A DNA stretch of 64,000 nucleotides from Bolinopsis microptera (Eukaryota; Ctenophora; Tentaculata; Lobata; Bolinopsidae), in the NCBI RefSeq assembly GCF_026151205.1, contig NC_087080.1, positions 1,351,879 to 1,415,878 on the forward strand. The letters are read 5' to 3'. The notes under the pieces were generated by a model that saw only the letters and a list, made by a program, of their open reading frames with translations, was not told the origin of the DNA and searched no databases. Each line of letters opens with the position of its first letter. Position 1 is the first letter of the stretch. Below are positions 44,135 through 56,300 of the stretch, piece after piece. A program made the translations under genes and the position numbers.

Positions 44135-44859
44135 GTAAGCAACTCACTTTTAGTGACTGTATCCTCACGTAACATTCAGATCCTGTAACATATGAACAGG
44201 GAGATTCGTCTCTAAACAAATCGAACAAGTAACTATCACAAGATTATTTTCCCAGTGCACAGCTATGATAACAAAGACAAAAGAAACACAATGAAGTAGG
44301 TTAAGAACACCACAATATAACAATCATACTAACAACAGAATTAAATTTTTCTGACGACGGGCAGCCCAGAGTGCTCCGTGATCCGCAACGAGCGACCACT
44401 TGTAATAGGTGTTAATGTCACGTGACGGCTGATCCGTTCCAATTACAAACAGGACGAGTCCAGCAGATCGATATCGTGTGTTTACTTCCCTTATCTTTAT
44501 TTGACCCTGCTGTTCACATTGTTTATCTCTACCAACATCTCGTCTTGGCAAGGTCCGCGTGCAATACTCCTGCACCCGGTAAACAAACGCCCATAATTAC
44601 GTCACGAACTTGAAATAGTGTGGATTGTTGTACTTATATAACCGTGCCCATTGCCCACGTACAATACAAACTGTGGGGGGGGGGGGTTTAAGATAGACAA
44701 CCGACCTTGATATTGTGTTGGTCGCTCCTCCAACTGACTGGTGATGCAAACACCGTCCATCATGACGGAACATTAACAAATTATTTACGCACTATTTCTA
44801 TGGGCTGGTGAGACATTTAGTTTTGACATTTTTTCAGCGCTTTTAGACAAATTCTTCAT

Positions 44860-45100
44860 CAACGACCTCTAGACAAATCATAGACGCTTTCTTACATTTT
44901 TTGCCCTTTTGGCCCTTTTTTGGCACTTTTGGCGCTTTTTTTTGGACATTTTTTTTGACGCTTTATTGCGCGCTTTTTTGGCAGCTTTTTTTCGGCACTT
45001 TTTTGGAGATTTTTGGCGCATTTTGGCACTTTTTGGGCTATACTTATTGACGCTTATTGACGCCTTTTTTTTGAAACTTTTTGACGCTTTTTGAGAACAT
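44860..45100. repeat. T-rich low-complexity tract
   Basis: Imperfect TTTTTTGGCGC/TTTTGACGC units. The Phe-rich small frame across it is an artefact. Confidence 0.7.
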
Positions 45101-45214
45101 AATTACATAATCAAATGTAATTACACACTGTACTCTACACTCATATTTGAATACTAATTACAGTGTGCATTTTCTAGTATTCTTATTCGGCAAATTGCAA
45201 TCAAGTTATATAAC

Positions 45215-45930
45215 TATAGTAATCATGAGCCTCCTCCTCCTTCCTCTCCCTCCTCCCACATCCATCCCAGGGTCCCCCACCTCCTGCCTCCTATCCTCCC
45301 ATCCTTATCCCCTCCTCCTCTCAGAACCTCCTCCTCCCCCTCAAGGGTCCTCATCCTCCTAGCCTCCCTCCCAGTCCCGTCCTCCTCGCTCCTCATCATC
45401 ACTCATCTGTCCTCCTCCTGATCCTCCTCCTCATCAGTCCCTTTTCCCTCAGTCCTCCTCAGTCTTCCTCCACCTCCTCAGTTTCTCCTCCACAATCCTC
45501 CTCTTAGTCACCTCCTCTTCCCAGTTCTTCTCATAACCTCCTCCTCCTCATCCCCCCACCTCATCCTCACTAGTCCTCCCTCCTCCTCATCATCAGTGCT
45601 CCTCCCTCCTCCTTCAAGTAGGGGGACCAAAACGACAAATATGTAAATTAGCATTTAGTTGCTTCCCCTCCTCCGTCCCCCCCCCCCCCATCCTCCTCCT
45701 ACGTCCTCCTCCTCAGTCCCTCCTCCTCAGTCCGCCTCCTCCTCCTCTCTTCTTATTCCCCTCCTAATCCTCCTCCTTGCTCTCATCAACCTCCTCCTCA
45801 GTCCTCCTCCTCTTCCTTAGTCCTCCTCCTCCTCCTTTTCTTCATCAGTCCTCCTCCTCTCTTCCTCATAATCGTCCTCGTCCTCGTTGTCCTCCTCAGT
45901 CTTCACGCGCGACCTCTTCCCTCCTAGTCG
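45215..45930. repeat. Pyrimidine-rich CCTCCT tract
   Basis: About 700 bases dominated by CCTCCTCCTCAGTC units with a 13-base C run at about 45677. It lies in the spacer of the inverted duplication. No gene is recognised. Confidence 0.9.
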
Positions 45931-46843
45931 TCTCAATACGAATAAGATGTATCTGCTGTAAGACAGCAGCTTGTGTAGCCAAAGCCTGTCTTAGACCTAG
46001 TTTAAATTTAACCTCGTTTCCCTTTTTTGCAGATGTAGTGCTGCTTCGTGTTAATATTTATTTCAACCGTTAATAGTGGTAAATTTATTTACTTTTGTTA
46101 TAACTTCCCCTTCCACCTAAAATTAAATGAATGAAAATTCTACCTGTATAATTAACTGGCAATATTTAGCTGGTACCGTACATAATCGTACGTATTTTTT
46201 GTCACATTTTTTTAAGGGAGGTGGGCGACAGTGATTTTTTTTAAATGACCAAGGTTCAACTTAAATAAAATAAAAAATTATGTTAATATTCAGTTCATGA
46301 CTAGTACGAATAAGTTCCTACAATCCCCCCCGCCCCCCCCCCCCCCCAACCGTATTGTCATTGTACATGGCCTGTGGGCACGGTTACATATAACGATCAC
46401 GATTACACAAATTCCTAGTTTCTGCATGACGTAATCATGGCGTGTGTACTAGCGGTGAAGAAATAGGAGCACCTTGAAATTGCAAGCTGTGGTAGAGAAA
46501 CTCAATGATGAACAAAGGGTCAAATTACAGATAAGAAAGGTAAACAGAAGATAAAATATCCCGTCTGCTGACTCGTCCTGTATGTAATTGGACGGGATCA
46601 GCGTCACGTGACATAACACCTCTATTACAAGTGGTCACCCGTTGAGATCAAGGTAGCAACATCAGGGCTGCCCGTCGTCAAATAAATATTAATTCAGTTG
46701 TTAGTATGATTGTTATATTGTGGTGTTTCGGAACCTACCGTCATTGTGGTATCTTTTGACTTTGTTATCATGCTGAGCTCTGGAAATTGAGATAGTAACT
46801 GTCGTTTGTTAAGAGAACGAACTCCCTAGTTCATATGTTACAG

Positions 46844-46921
46844 GATTCAAGAACGTTCGTGAGGAACAGTCACCAAATAAAATGTATGGGATCAGTCTCA
46901 TCCTCCGACCACTATACATCC
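46844..46921 (+). CDS. Candidate internal exon in the right arm of the inverted duplication
   Basis: ATGTTACAG precedes 46844 and CGTAAGTG follows 46921, giving good splice sites around an open 78-base segment that reads FKNVREEQSPNKMYGISLIL, then RPLYI. The left arm carries a related but altered segment on the minus strand (GSECYVRIQSLK before GTGAGT). No partner exon is identified, so this is tentative. Confidence 0.35.
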
Positions 46922-46922
46922 G

Positions 46923-48995
46923 TAAGTGAAAGTCTGTAGCCGTGAATAAGAACCAACCATGAGCAATTGCATGGCTCCGGACACTGATCAGTATTTGAAT
47001 GGTATTGTGTATCTAATATTTTTCGGAACGCTATCTGTATTTGAGAGACAATTTTATGGATTTATAAAAAAATTTTACCTTTTCCCCCCCTTTAAAATTT
47101 TTATTTATTCTTGTTTTTCACACTTCAATATATTCATTATTTGTTTCACACTTCATATTTCATAATTTTATTACTAGGTGAAGGTGACGTGATAGAGACT
47201 TTGGGCGGCACATAACCCTCGTGTTTCAAAAGTTGTCCTCTGTACTTGTTTCACTGACCACGCTTTATAGCATTTATACATTTCGCCCATTTTAATATGT
47301 TTGTTCGACTGCTGTACATTTGTATATTTGCTATTTTGTAAAAGTGTTCCAAATCAATCAACGTCATCATCCCTACTTGATGACGTCATCAAATTAAGTG
47401 TTTGTTAAAACTTGATTTTTGACAAAATTACAACTTTTCAAACTGATTTTAACACCATTAAGGTGTATTTTATTCAAAATTAGAGGGCATATTGAAGTTA
47501 GATAATGTTTAAGCATCTGAAAATCTACCGAAAGTTTATCTAGCTTGCTCCTTCATAAAGATATTCGTCATGAAAGTTTGTGCTTTTTAAAGTATTATTT
47601 TATAAAAACGTCCAATTTTGCGATTAAAACTTATTTTTGACAAAATAACAACTTCCAAACTGGATATTTAACACCATTAAGGAGTAATATTATCAAAATT
47701 TGAGGGCATAATGAAAGTTAGATAATTGTTAAGAATTCGGAAATCACCGGAAAGTTTTTATACTTGCTCCTTCATAAAGATTTCGTCATTGAAGTTTGTC
47801 TTTTTTATGGGGGGCCTTTTTTTTTTAATTGAAGAATTATTTTATTAAAACGTAATTTTGCGATTAGTTTTCTCTGTGGTTGGGCCATGCCCATGAGTTG
47901 TGGAAGCTCAGTTCTGAAAAATTGCTAAATCACTGAAAATTGCTTGTTTCCGTCATTTTCTAGTCGACTTTGAGTGCCGTTATGATTACAGTTCTTCTTG
48001 AAATACTTTGAAACTTTGCAGGCTTATCAAACTATAATATAAAACAAATACAATGAAAAAATTTACGGCATTCAGTATAAGATGCCCACGCAACGTCCGC
48101 TCAAAGTTTGCACGTGCAAGGTGAGAATTTTTGCTCATTCGGTGATATTCCAACAAATTCTGCTTTGCCAACGACAGATTAATGTCATTATATATGAATT
48201 AAATGCCAACTTGAATGAGTATGAAGTGGCATCTTCAGTCAGAGATCGACCGATAAGCTTTACCTCAACACAGGAAATTTTTTAAAGGAAAATTTCGAAT
48301 CGTTGAAACTTCCTCCTTATTAAATGAAGATCTCAGTTTAATATTTCAACTTTGTCTATATAAAGTACCCTGACATTTATAATCAAAAAGAGATGAATAT
48401 ATGACCAAACCCATAATCATGGTGTAGTAGAGGCTCTTACGGGCAAAAAGACGTGTTTACTGCTACGATTTTTAGAGAGAACCTACGCTGAATTGGACAC
48501 AATAGTATGTGTCTAAGGATCGATTAATATGTTTAAGAAAGTATTAAATTTGGCCATATAGTCACGTGCTATACCAATGCGCGTTTTTAAACTTTGACTG
48601 TCGATTACTCTAAGGCAAATAGAGTAATTCTATTCATATTTTTGTCAGCAATAAGACACATATTTTTCTAATTAGGTGTGAATAGAGCTAAACGGACATA
48701 ATCTCGCTGAGTTATAGCGTTTGAAATATATGATGAACGCGCGTGCCAATTGATATACAACTAAAGTGCTTTTGCGCGTAGTGCGCGTCGAAATTTGCAA
48801 TAAAACGCTTGCGGAGTGACAATAATCAACTTCGATAAATTATAAGAAGTGGGGTAGGGTTCTCCGGAAAGGATAATTTAGGCAACCCCGATGTGACTAT
48901 TTTGTTGGGTTGATTTAAAACAACTGCAAAAAAATTATTCAAACTTCACGGCAAAAAACGTCAAAATTTAACCACTTTTTTGGATTTTAACTTAC
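46923..48995. other. AT-rich non-coding DNA with a two-copy ~240-bp repeat
   Basis: 47400-47640 and 47625-47860 are diverged tandem copies (TTTTTGACAAAATTACAACTT, CACCATTAAGG, GCTTGCTCCTTCATAAAGAT). The rest shows no recognised gene; the small frame at 48082-48285 has no domain. Confidence 0.5.
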
Positions 48996-49825
48996 CTCCC
49001 CCTCCCCATTTAGTTGTTACTCCCGCCCTGTAAGTCACTTTAAATTTAAACACAGTGTAGAAATTACATTATTACGCTCCCCCTCCCCATTTAGTTGTTA
49101 CTCCCGCCCTGTAAGTCACTTTAAATTTAAACACAGTGTAGAAATTACATTATTACGCTCCCCTTCCCCATTTAGTTGTTATTCCTGCCCTGTAAGTCAC
49201 TTTAAATTTAAACACAGTGTAGAAATTACATTATTACGCTCCCCCTCCCTATTTAGTTGTTACTCCTGCCCTGTAAGTCACATTAAATTTAAACACAGTG
49301 TAGAAATTACATTATTACGCTCCCCTCCCCATTTAGTTGTTACTCCCGCCCTGTAAGTCACTTTAAATTTAAACACAGTGTAGAAATTACATTATTACGC
49401 TCTCCCTCCCATCTAGTTGTTACTCCTGTCCTGTAAGTCACTTTAAATTCAAACACATTGTAGAAATTACATTATTACGCTCCCCCCCCTCCCCCCCCCC
49501 CCATTTAGTTGTTACTCCTGCCCTGTAAGTCACTTTAAATTTAAACACAGTGTAGAAATTACATTATTACGCTCCCCCTCCCTATTTAGTTGTTACTCCT
49601 GCCCTGTAAGTATCCTTAAATTCAAACATAGTGTAGAAATTACATCATTACGCTTCCCCCCCCCCCCCCCCCATTTAGTTGTTACTCCTGCCCTGTAAGT
49701 CACTTTAAATTCAAACACATTGTAGAAATTACATTATTACGCTCCCCCCTCCCCCCCCCCCCCCCATTTAGTTGTTACTCCTGCCCTGTAAGTCACTTTA
49801 AATTTAAACACAGTGTAGAAATTAC
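48996..49825. repeat. 81-bp satellite, left block, about 10 copies
   Basis: The unit begins CTCCCCCTCCCCATTTAG, continues TTGTTACTCCYGCCCTG and TAAGTCACTTTAAATTTAAA, then CACAGTGTAGAAATTACATT, ATTACG. C-tract length varies between units (up to about 17). The block is interrupted at 49825 by a LINE insertion and resumes at 53375. Confidence 0.97.
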
Positions 49826-52800
49826 CCCTTGGTTAAGGGGTTTTCCAAACTCCAGGGGCTCGTGAAGTGTCTTACACAACCTCTCCGAGCCCAAGATCCG
49901 TAGTGCGTGGTGAAGAGCCACACCCTTCTCGAGGTGCCACTGTTAAGCTTAGTAGCCTGTTCTGGGTGATTCCAGTTAAAACAGGTGAACGGTAACAGAA
50001 CACTGCGGCTCTAGACCAGTACAGGTCGAAAAATATAACCGGGACATCTGTCTCGTTAGGACTGCATGCAGTTCATCGGGTGCGAAGGGCCAGCATCCCT
50101 TCCACCTCAAATAACAACGCTACTGAAACAACACACACATCAAATGGACGGAGTGCTACTTCCAATTCAAGGACGGATGGTTCCAGCATGACGGAGGCTG
50201 GGCAAAGCCTACGGGACCCCAGTCGCCTGATGAGAAGAGGGGGTACTCGTCATCCGACCAGATTTATTAGTCAACAGATCATCCATGTTGACCCTGCTTC
50301 CAACAAATCCAATCCAGTAAATTATTGCAAACAGTTTTTACGTTTTGGAACATGGAACGTTCTATCTCTTGTCAGCTCATCTACACAGCTCTACCAACTT
50401 AGTAAAAACATTGATCAGTACAGATTGGATCTTTTGGGGATCACCGAGACTCACATGCCTGGATCTGGCACCACTCTACTGGACAATGGCAGTCTACTCA
50501 TCCATTCCGGTAGAGTCGACGGGATCAAGAGACAGGGAGTCGGTCTCAGTCTTTCAAAACGAATCAGAAACTCCCTGATATCGTTCACTCCCACATCGGA
50601 GCGGGTTTTAACTGCTAGGCTGCATAGTAAGCAAATCAACATCTCTGTTGTTGTGGCCTATGCTCCAACTGAGGGTGCAGAGGAGAGTGAGAAAGATAAG
50701 TTTTATAGGACACTCACAGATACATTTGATGGGCTACCTCGTCACGATATCAAGTTACTGCTCGGCGATTTTAATGCAAAAGTAACATCAGGCAGATATG
50801 GAAGTGAAGCGGTCATCGGTGGGGAATCACTCCATAGCTCATCAAATGACAACGGGACAAGACTTGTGGATTTCTGTGCGACGAACCAGCTTGTCATCGG
50901 GGGAACTCTCTTCGAGCACAAGAACATTCACAAGGGAACATGGCGGTCCCCCAACGGGCTCACCGTCAATCAGATAGATCATATCTGCATTGGAAAGCGG
51001 TTTCGTCAGTCACTTTTTGATGTTAGGGTATGTCGCGGGGCAGACATCGGCTCCGATCATTATCTGGTTCTAGGACTGCTGAAAATCAAACTTCAGTCAG
51101 TGACAAAGATCAACGCCAACAGGCCCAATGTGCCTGCCATTGAGCGCCTGAGGGATAGTACTACGGTTTTAGAGTACAATGTGGCTCTTCAAAACCGATT
51201 TGCAAGTCTGGATAGTGAGGTCGACCTCGAGGATATGTGGCGTAATCTCAGTCAGACCGTCACTGATGTCTCACTGGAGGTACTAGGCAAAAGACCCCGG
51301 AAGGCAAAGGAGCAACACCTGTCACGGAAGACCAAGGATTTATTGACTCAGCGGGCACGGTTTAAGCGCAAAGACCCAAACTCGGACACTAACAGGTCAG
51401 AGTATTCTAAACTTAATAAGTTAGTCAAGAAAAGCAGCAAGCTAGACGACAATAACTGGGCAGTTAGAGTAGCTACTGATCTTGAGGAAGCAGCGAGCAA
51501 AGGTCAGCAGCGTGAGGTATGGGCAAAGATCAAGAAGATCTCTGGTAAGAACAAGAAGCCTCAAGCATCTTGTGTCCGGGACAAGGACGGTAGGAAGATC
51601 ACGGATCCCCAACAGCAGAGGGATAGGTGGAAGGAGCACTTTACTGAACTTCTGAACCCCCCATCATCAAGTGTCAACCTTGCCGACCTTGATACAGTAC
51701 CACCCCAACCCCACTTTAACTCTCTCTCTTGTTCGGATGGACCACCCACCAGAGACGAGATTAGTTATTCCCTGACAAAGCTTAAGAACAACAAAAGCCC
51801 AGGAGTGGACGGGATAACTAACGAGCAACTGAAGTATGGTGCGAGTGCTCTAGTTGATCAACTAGAGTGTCTATTCAAGAAAGTGTGGGAAGAAGAGACT
51901 GTTCCTGAAGATTGGTTAAAGGGTGTGATCATTGTTATTGGGAAGAAAGGAGACACTTCAGTCTGCGGGAACAACAGAGGGATCACCTTAAGGTCTACAG
52001 CATCCAAGCTTTTTCAGATGATTCTTCTTAAGCGGTTACATGCTGGTATGGAGTGTCTCCTCAGGGAGAATCAGTGCGGATTTAGACAGAACCGCTCATG
52101 TATTGATCAGATTTATTCTCTCCGAACTATTATTCATAACTGTCTTGAGTTTAACATTCCTCTTTACATTAATTTTGTGGATTTCAAGGCAGCGTTCGAT
52201 TCTATCAGAAGGGACTTTATTTGGTGCAGTATGAGACACTATGGGCTGCCTGAAAAATATGTCAGAATATTTCAGTCATTTTTTGGGGGTACCATGAGTG
52301 CCGTGAGGGTTAATGGGGAGCTGACAGACTGGTTTGATGTTAACTCAGGCACAGGTCAGGGTGACATTCAAGCACCTCCTGTCTTTAATTTCTGCCTAAA
52401 CTTTTCTGCATTTCTGGCTGAGACCAACAAGATCATCAGTCAAGGTGCAGTGCTGCAGAAAGAGATGAAGACGGTCGAGGAAAAGGTCATTCTGGACACC
52501 GATTATGCTGATGACATGGCTATTATGGACAACTCAGGGGAAGGCCTGCAGGAATCAACTGATCTATTAGTTCATTACAGCTCCTACGCTGGGCTCAGAA
52601 TAAATGCAAAGAAGACCCAATGCATGGCTGTAAGCAAGTGCGCCTCCCAGCGACCTTTCATCAAGGATGATTGTATTGAGCTGTCGGTTGAGGGTGAACC
52701 CGTCGAGCAGGTTAGCAACTTTGTCTACCTGGGTGCAACTATTAGTGGGGATGGGACAATCAACAGAGACCTGGATGTCCGTATCCAGAAGGCTAATGGC

Positions 52801-53374
52801 GCCTTTCATCAGCTCTGGAACATTTGGAATAGCAGAACTATAAAGACTCCAACCAAGATCAGGATCTATAGGGCTGCTGTCCTCACCATCTTGTTGTATG
52901 GAGCTGAAGTCTGGAACACCACCAAAAAGCAGATGAAACGTTTCGAGGTTTTCCATCAAACCTCCTTGAGAAGGATCCTTAGGATTAAATGGTTCTTTCA
53001 TGTAACCAACGACGAAGTTCTTAGGAGGGCTGGCATCAAGTCAGTTGAGACTTTCATCAGTGCTGCCAGGCTACGTTGGTATGGACATGTAGTTAGAATG
53101 CCAGACTCTAGACTACCGAGGTTTCTGTTGAACTGGAAGCCAAACTATGGAAAGAGGTCAAGGGGCAGACCCCGTAAGAACTGGAAGTCCTGCGTACTCG
53201 AAGATGCTGCTAAGTTTACAGGTGTTGAAAACATCGACAACGACACAACAGAAGCTATGGCTACCAACCGAGTACAGTGGAGACATATGTTACGCCGCCA
53301 ACGCGATGTGTGTGATGCAGGCCACTCCAACGACTAGGAGGAGACCTTACCATGTAACATGTAACATGTATGTA
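49826..53374 (+). mobile_element. Full-length RTE-like LINE inserted in the 81-bp satellite
   Basis: The element sits between two copies of TGTAGAAATTAC (49814-49825 and 53375-53386), a 12-bp target duplication taken from the satellite. It has a ~250-base 5' leader, one long reading frame and a short 3' tail of ATGTAAC/ATGTATGTA units instead of poly-A, as in RTE-type elements. The perfect duplication and the uninterrupted frame argue for a recent insertion. Confidence 0.93.
50080..53337 (+). CDS. LINE polyprotein: AP endonuclease and reverse transcriptase
   Basis: A single frame; 50080 is a GTG and the first ATG is at 50188 (residue 37), the more likely start. The AP-endonuclease domain covers residues ~88-335: FGTWNV, ITETHM, LLGDFNAKV, NQIDHI and GSDHYLV are the Mg-binding and catalytic motifs. 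Reverse transcriptase follows from ~560: NNKSPGVDGI, NNRGITL, GFRQNRSC, FVDFKAAFDS, GTGQGD and the catalytic TDYADDMAI at ~806-814. The C-terminal tail has RWYGHVVRMPDSRLPR and RGRPRKNW. The order and the NNRGITL motif fit the RTE/Proto2 group, as in proteins often mislabelled craniofacial development protein 2. Such enzymes nick chromosomal DNA and copy their RNA there. All key residues are present with no stop. Confidence 0.93.
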   Translation: MRRASIPSTSNNNATETTHTSNGRSATSNSRTDGSSMTEAGQSLRDPSRLMRRGGTRHPTRFISQQIIHVDPASNKSNPVNYCKQFLRFGTWNVLSLVSSSTQLYQLSKNIDQYRLDLLGITETHMPGSGTTLLDNGSLLIHSGRVDGIKRQGVGLSLSKRIRNSLISFTPTSERVLTARLHSKQINISVVVAYAPTEGAEESEKDKFYRTLTDTFDGLPRHDIKLLLGDFNAKVTSGRYGSEAVIGGESLHSSSNDNGTRLVDFCATNQLVIGGTLFEHKNIHKGTWRSPNGLTVNQIDHICIGKRFRQSLFDVRVCRGADIGSDHYLVLGLLKIKLQSVTKINANRPNVPAIERLRDSTTVLEYNVALQNRFASLDSEVDLEDMWRNLSQTVTDVSLEVLGKRPRKAKEQHLSRKTKDLLTQRARFKRKDPNSDTNRSEYSKLNKLVKKSSKLDDNNWAVRVATDLEEAASKGQQREVWAKIKKISGKNKKPQASCVRDKDGRKITDPQQQRDRWKEHFTELLNPPSSSVNLADLDTVPPQPHFNSLSCSDGPPTRDEISYSLTKLKNNKSPGVDGITNEQLKYGASALVDQLECLFKKVWEEETVPEDWLKGVIIVIGKKGDTSVCGNNRGITLRSTASKLFQMILLKRLHAGMECLLRENQCGFRQNRSCIDQIYSLRTIIHNCLEFNIPLYINFVDFKAAFDSIRRDFIWCSMRHYGLPEKYVRIFQSFFGGTMSAVRVNGELTDWFDVNSGTGQGDIQAPPVFNFCLNFSAFLAETNKIISQGAVLQKEMKTVEEKVILDTDYADDMAIMDNSGEGLQESTDLLVHYSSYAGLRINAKKTQCMAVSKCASQRPFIKDDCIELSVEGEPVEQVSNFVYLGATISGDGTINRDLDVRIQKANGAFHQLWNIWNSRTIKTPTKIRIYRAAVLTILLYGAEVWNTTKKQMKRFEVFHQTSLRRILRIKWFFHVTNDEVLRRAGIKSVETFISAARLRWYGHVVRMPDSRLPRFLLNWKPNYGKRSRGRPRKNWKSCVLEDAAKFTGVENIDNDTTEAMATNRVQWRHMLRRQRDVCDAGHSND

Positions 53375-56300
53375 TGTAGAAATTACATTATTACGCTCTC
53401 CCTCCCATCTAGTTGTTACTCCTGTCCTGTAAGTCACTTTAAATTCAAACACATTGTAGAAATTACATTATTACGCTCCCCCCCTCCCCCCCCCCATTTA
53501 GTTGTTACTCCTGCCCTGTAAGTCACTTTAAATTTAAACACAGTGTAGAAATTACATTATTACGCTCCCCCTCCCTATTTAGTTGTTACTCCTGCCCTGT
53601 AGGTCACTTTAAATTTAAACACAGTGTAGAAATTACATTATTACGCTCTCCCTCCCTATTTAGTTGTTACTCCTGCCCTGTAAGTCACTTTAAATTACAT
53701 TATTACGCTCCCTCCCCATCTAGTTGTTACTCCTGCCCTGTAAGTCACTTTAAATTTAAACACAGTGTAGAAATTACATTATTACGCTCCCCCTCCCTAT
53801 TTAGTGGTTACTCCTGCCCTGTAAGTCACATTAAATTTAAACACAGTGTAGAAATAACTTTATTACGCTCCCCCTCCCTATTTAGTTGTTACTCCTGCCC
53901 TGTAAGTAACTTTAAATTTAAACACAGTGTAGAAATTACATTATTACGCTCTCCCTCCCTATTTAGTTGTTACTCCTGCCCTGTAAGTAACTTTAAATTT
54001 AAACACAGTGTAGAAATTACATTATTACGCTCCCCCTCCCCATATTCTAGTTGTTACTCCTGCCCTGTAAGTCACATTAAATTTAAACACAGTGTAGAAA
54101 TTACATCATTACACTCCCCCTCCCCATCTAGTTGTTACTCAGCTGCCCTGTAAGTAACTTTAAATTTAAACACAGTGTAGAAATTACATCATTACGCTCC
54201 CTCCCCATCTAGTTGTTACTCCTGCCCTGTAAGTCACTTTAAATTTAAACACGGTGTAGAAATTACATTATTACGCTCCCCCTCCCTATTTAGTTGTTAC
54301 TCCTGCCCTGTAAGTCACATTAAATTTAAACACAGTGTAGAAATTACATTATTACGCTCCCTCCCCATCTAGTTGTTACTCCTGCCCTGTAAGTCACTTT
54401 AAATTTAAACACATTGTAGAAATTACATTATTACGCTCCCCCTCCCTGTTTAGTTGTTACTCCTGCCCTGTAAGTCACATTAAATTTAAACACAGTGTAG
54501 AAATAACTTTATTACGCTCCCCCTCCCTATTTAGTTGTTACTCCTGCCCTGTAAGTCACTTTAAATTTAAACACAGTGTAGAAATTACATTATTACGCTC
54601 CCCCTCCCTATTTAGTTGTTACTCCCTGCCCTGTAAGTAACTTTAAATTTAAACACAGTGTAGAAATTACATCATTACACTCCCTCCCCATCTAGTTGTT
54701 ACTCCTGCCCTGTAAGTCACTTTAAATTTAAACACAGTGTAGAAATTACATTATTACGCTCCCCCTCCCTATTAGTTGTTACTCCTGCCCTGTAAGTCAC
54801 ATTAAATTTAAACACAGTGTAGAAATTACATTATTACGCTCCCCTCCCCATTTAGTTGTTACTCCTGCCCTGTAAGTAACTTTAAATTTAAACACAGTGT
54901 AGAAATTACATTATTACGCTCTCCCTCCCTATTTAGTTGTTACTCCTGCCCTGTAAGTAACTTTAAATTTAAACACAGTGTAGAAATTACATTATTACGC
55001 TCCCCTCCCAATTTAGTTGTTACTCCTGCCCTGTAAGTCACTTTAAATTTAAACACAGTGTAGAAAAAACTTTATTACGCTCCCCCTCCCCATATAGTTG
55101 TTACTCCTGCCCTGTAAGTCACCTTAAATTTAAACACAGTGTATAAATAACTTTATTACGCTCCCCCTCCCCCATCTAGTTGTTACTCCTGCCCTGTAGT
55201 CACATTAAATTTAAACAACAGTGTAGAAATAACTTCATTACGCTCCCCCTCCCCATTTAGTTGTTACTCCTGCCCTGTAAGCTACTTTAGATTTAAACAC
55301 AGTGTAGAAATTACATTATTACGCCCCCCCCTCCCCATCTAGTTGTTACTCCTGCCCTGTAAGCTACTTTAGATTTAAACACAGTGTAGAAATTACATTA
55401 TTACGCTCCCCCTCCTCATCTAGTTGTTACTCCTGCCCTGTAAGTCACTTTAAATTTAAACACAGTGTAGAAATTACATTATACGCTCCCCCTCCCTATT
55501 TAGTTGTTACTCCTTGCCCTGTAAGTCACATTAAATTTAAACACAGTGTAGAAATTACATTATTACGCTCCCCTCCCCATTTAGTTGTTACTCCTGCCCT
55601 GTAAGTAACTTTAAATTTAAACACAGTGTAGAAATTACATTATTACGCTCTCCCTCCCTATTTAGTTGTTACTCCTGCCCTGTAAGTAACTTTAAATTTA
55701 AACACAGTGTAGAAATTACATTATTACGCTCCCCCCCCTATTTAGTTGTTACTCCTGCCCTGTAAGTCACTTTAAATTTAAACACAGTGTAGAAAAAACT
55801 TTATACGCTCCCCCTCCCCATATAGTTGTTACTCCTGCCCTGTAAGTCACCTTAAATTTAAACACAGTGTATAAATAACTTTATTACGCTCCCCCTCCCC
55901 ATCTAGTTGTTACTCTGCCCTGTAAGTCACATTAAATTTAAACACAGTGTAGAAATAACTTCATTACGCTCCCCCTCCCCATTTAGTTGTTACTCCTGCC
56001 CTGTAAGCTACTTTAGATTTAAACACAGTGTAGAAATTACATTATTACGCCCCCCCCTCCCCATCTAGTTGTTACTCCTGCCCTGTAAGCTACTTTAGAT
56101 TTAAACACAGTGTAGAAATTACATTATTACGCTCCCCCTCCTCATCTAGTTGTTACTCCTGCCCTGTAAGTCACTTTAAATTTAAACACAGTGTAGAAAT
56201 TACATTATTACGCTCCCCCTCCCTATTTAGTTGTTACTCCTGCCCCTGTAAGTCACATTAAATTTAAACACAGTGTAGAAATTACATTATTACGCTCCCC

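Larger units (their letters stand above)
44135..46875. repeat. Large inverted duplication: ~450-bp arms around a ~1.9-kb spacer
   Basis: The left arm (about 44135-44600) and right arm (about 46480-46875) are inverse copies. Landmarks are TATAACAATCATACTAACAA, GACGACGGGCAGCCC, CACTTGTAATAG, GTCACGTGAC, AGGACGAGTC and CTGTAACATATGAAC. Identity is ~80% by eye with small indels. The CACGTGAC E-box and a candidate splice junction lie in both arms. Two head-to-head gene 5' regions or an old foldback transposon are both possible; I saw no target duplication. Confidence 0.75.
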
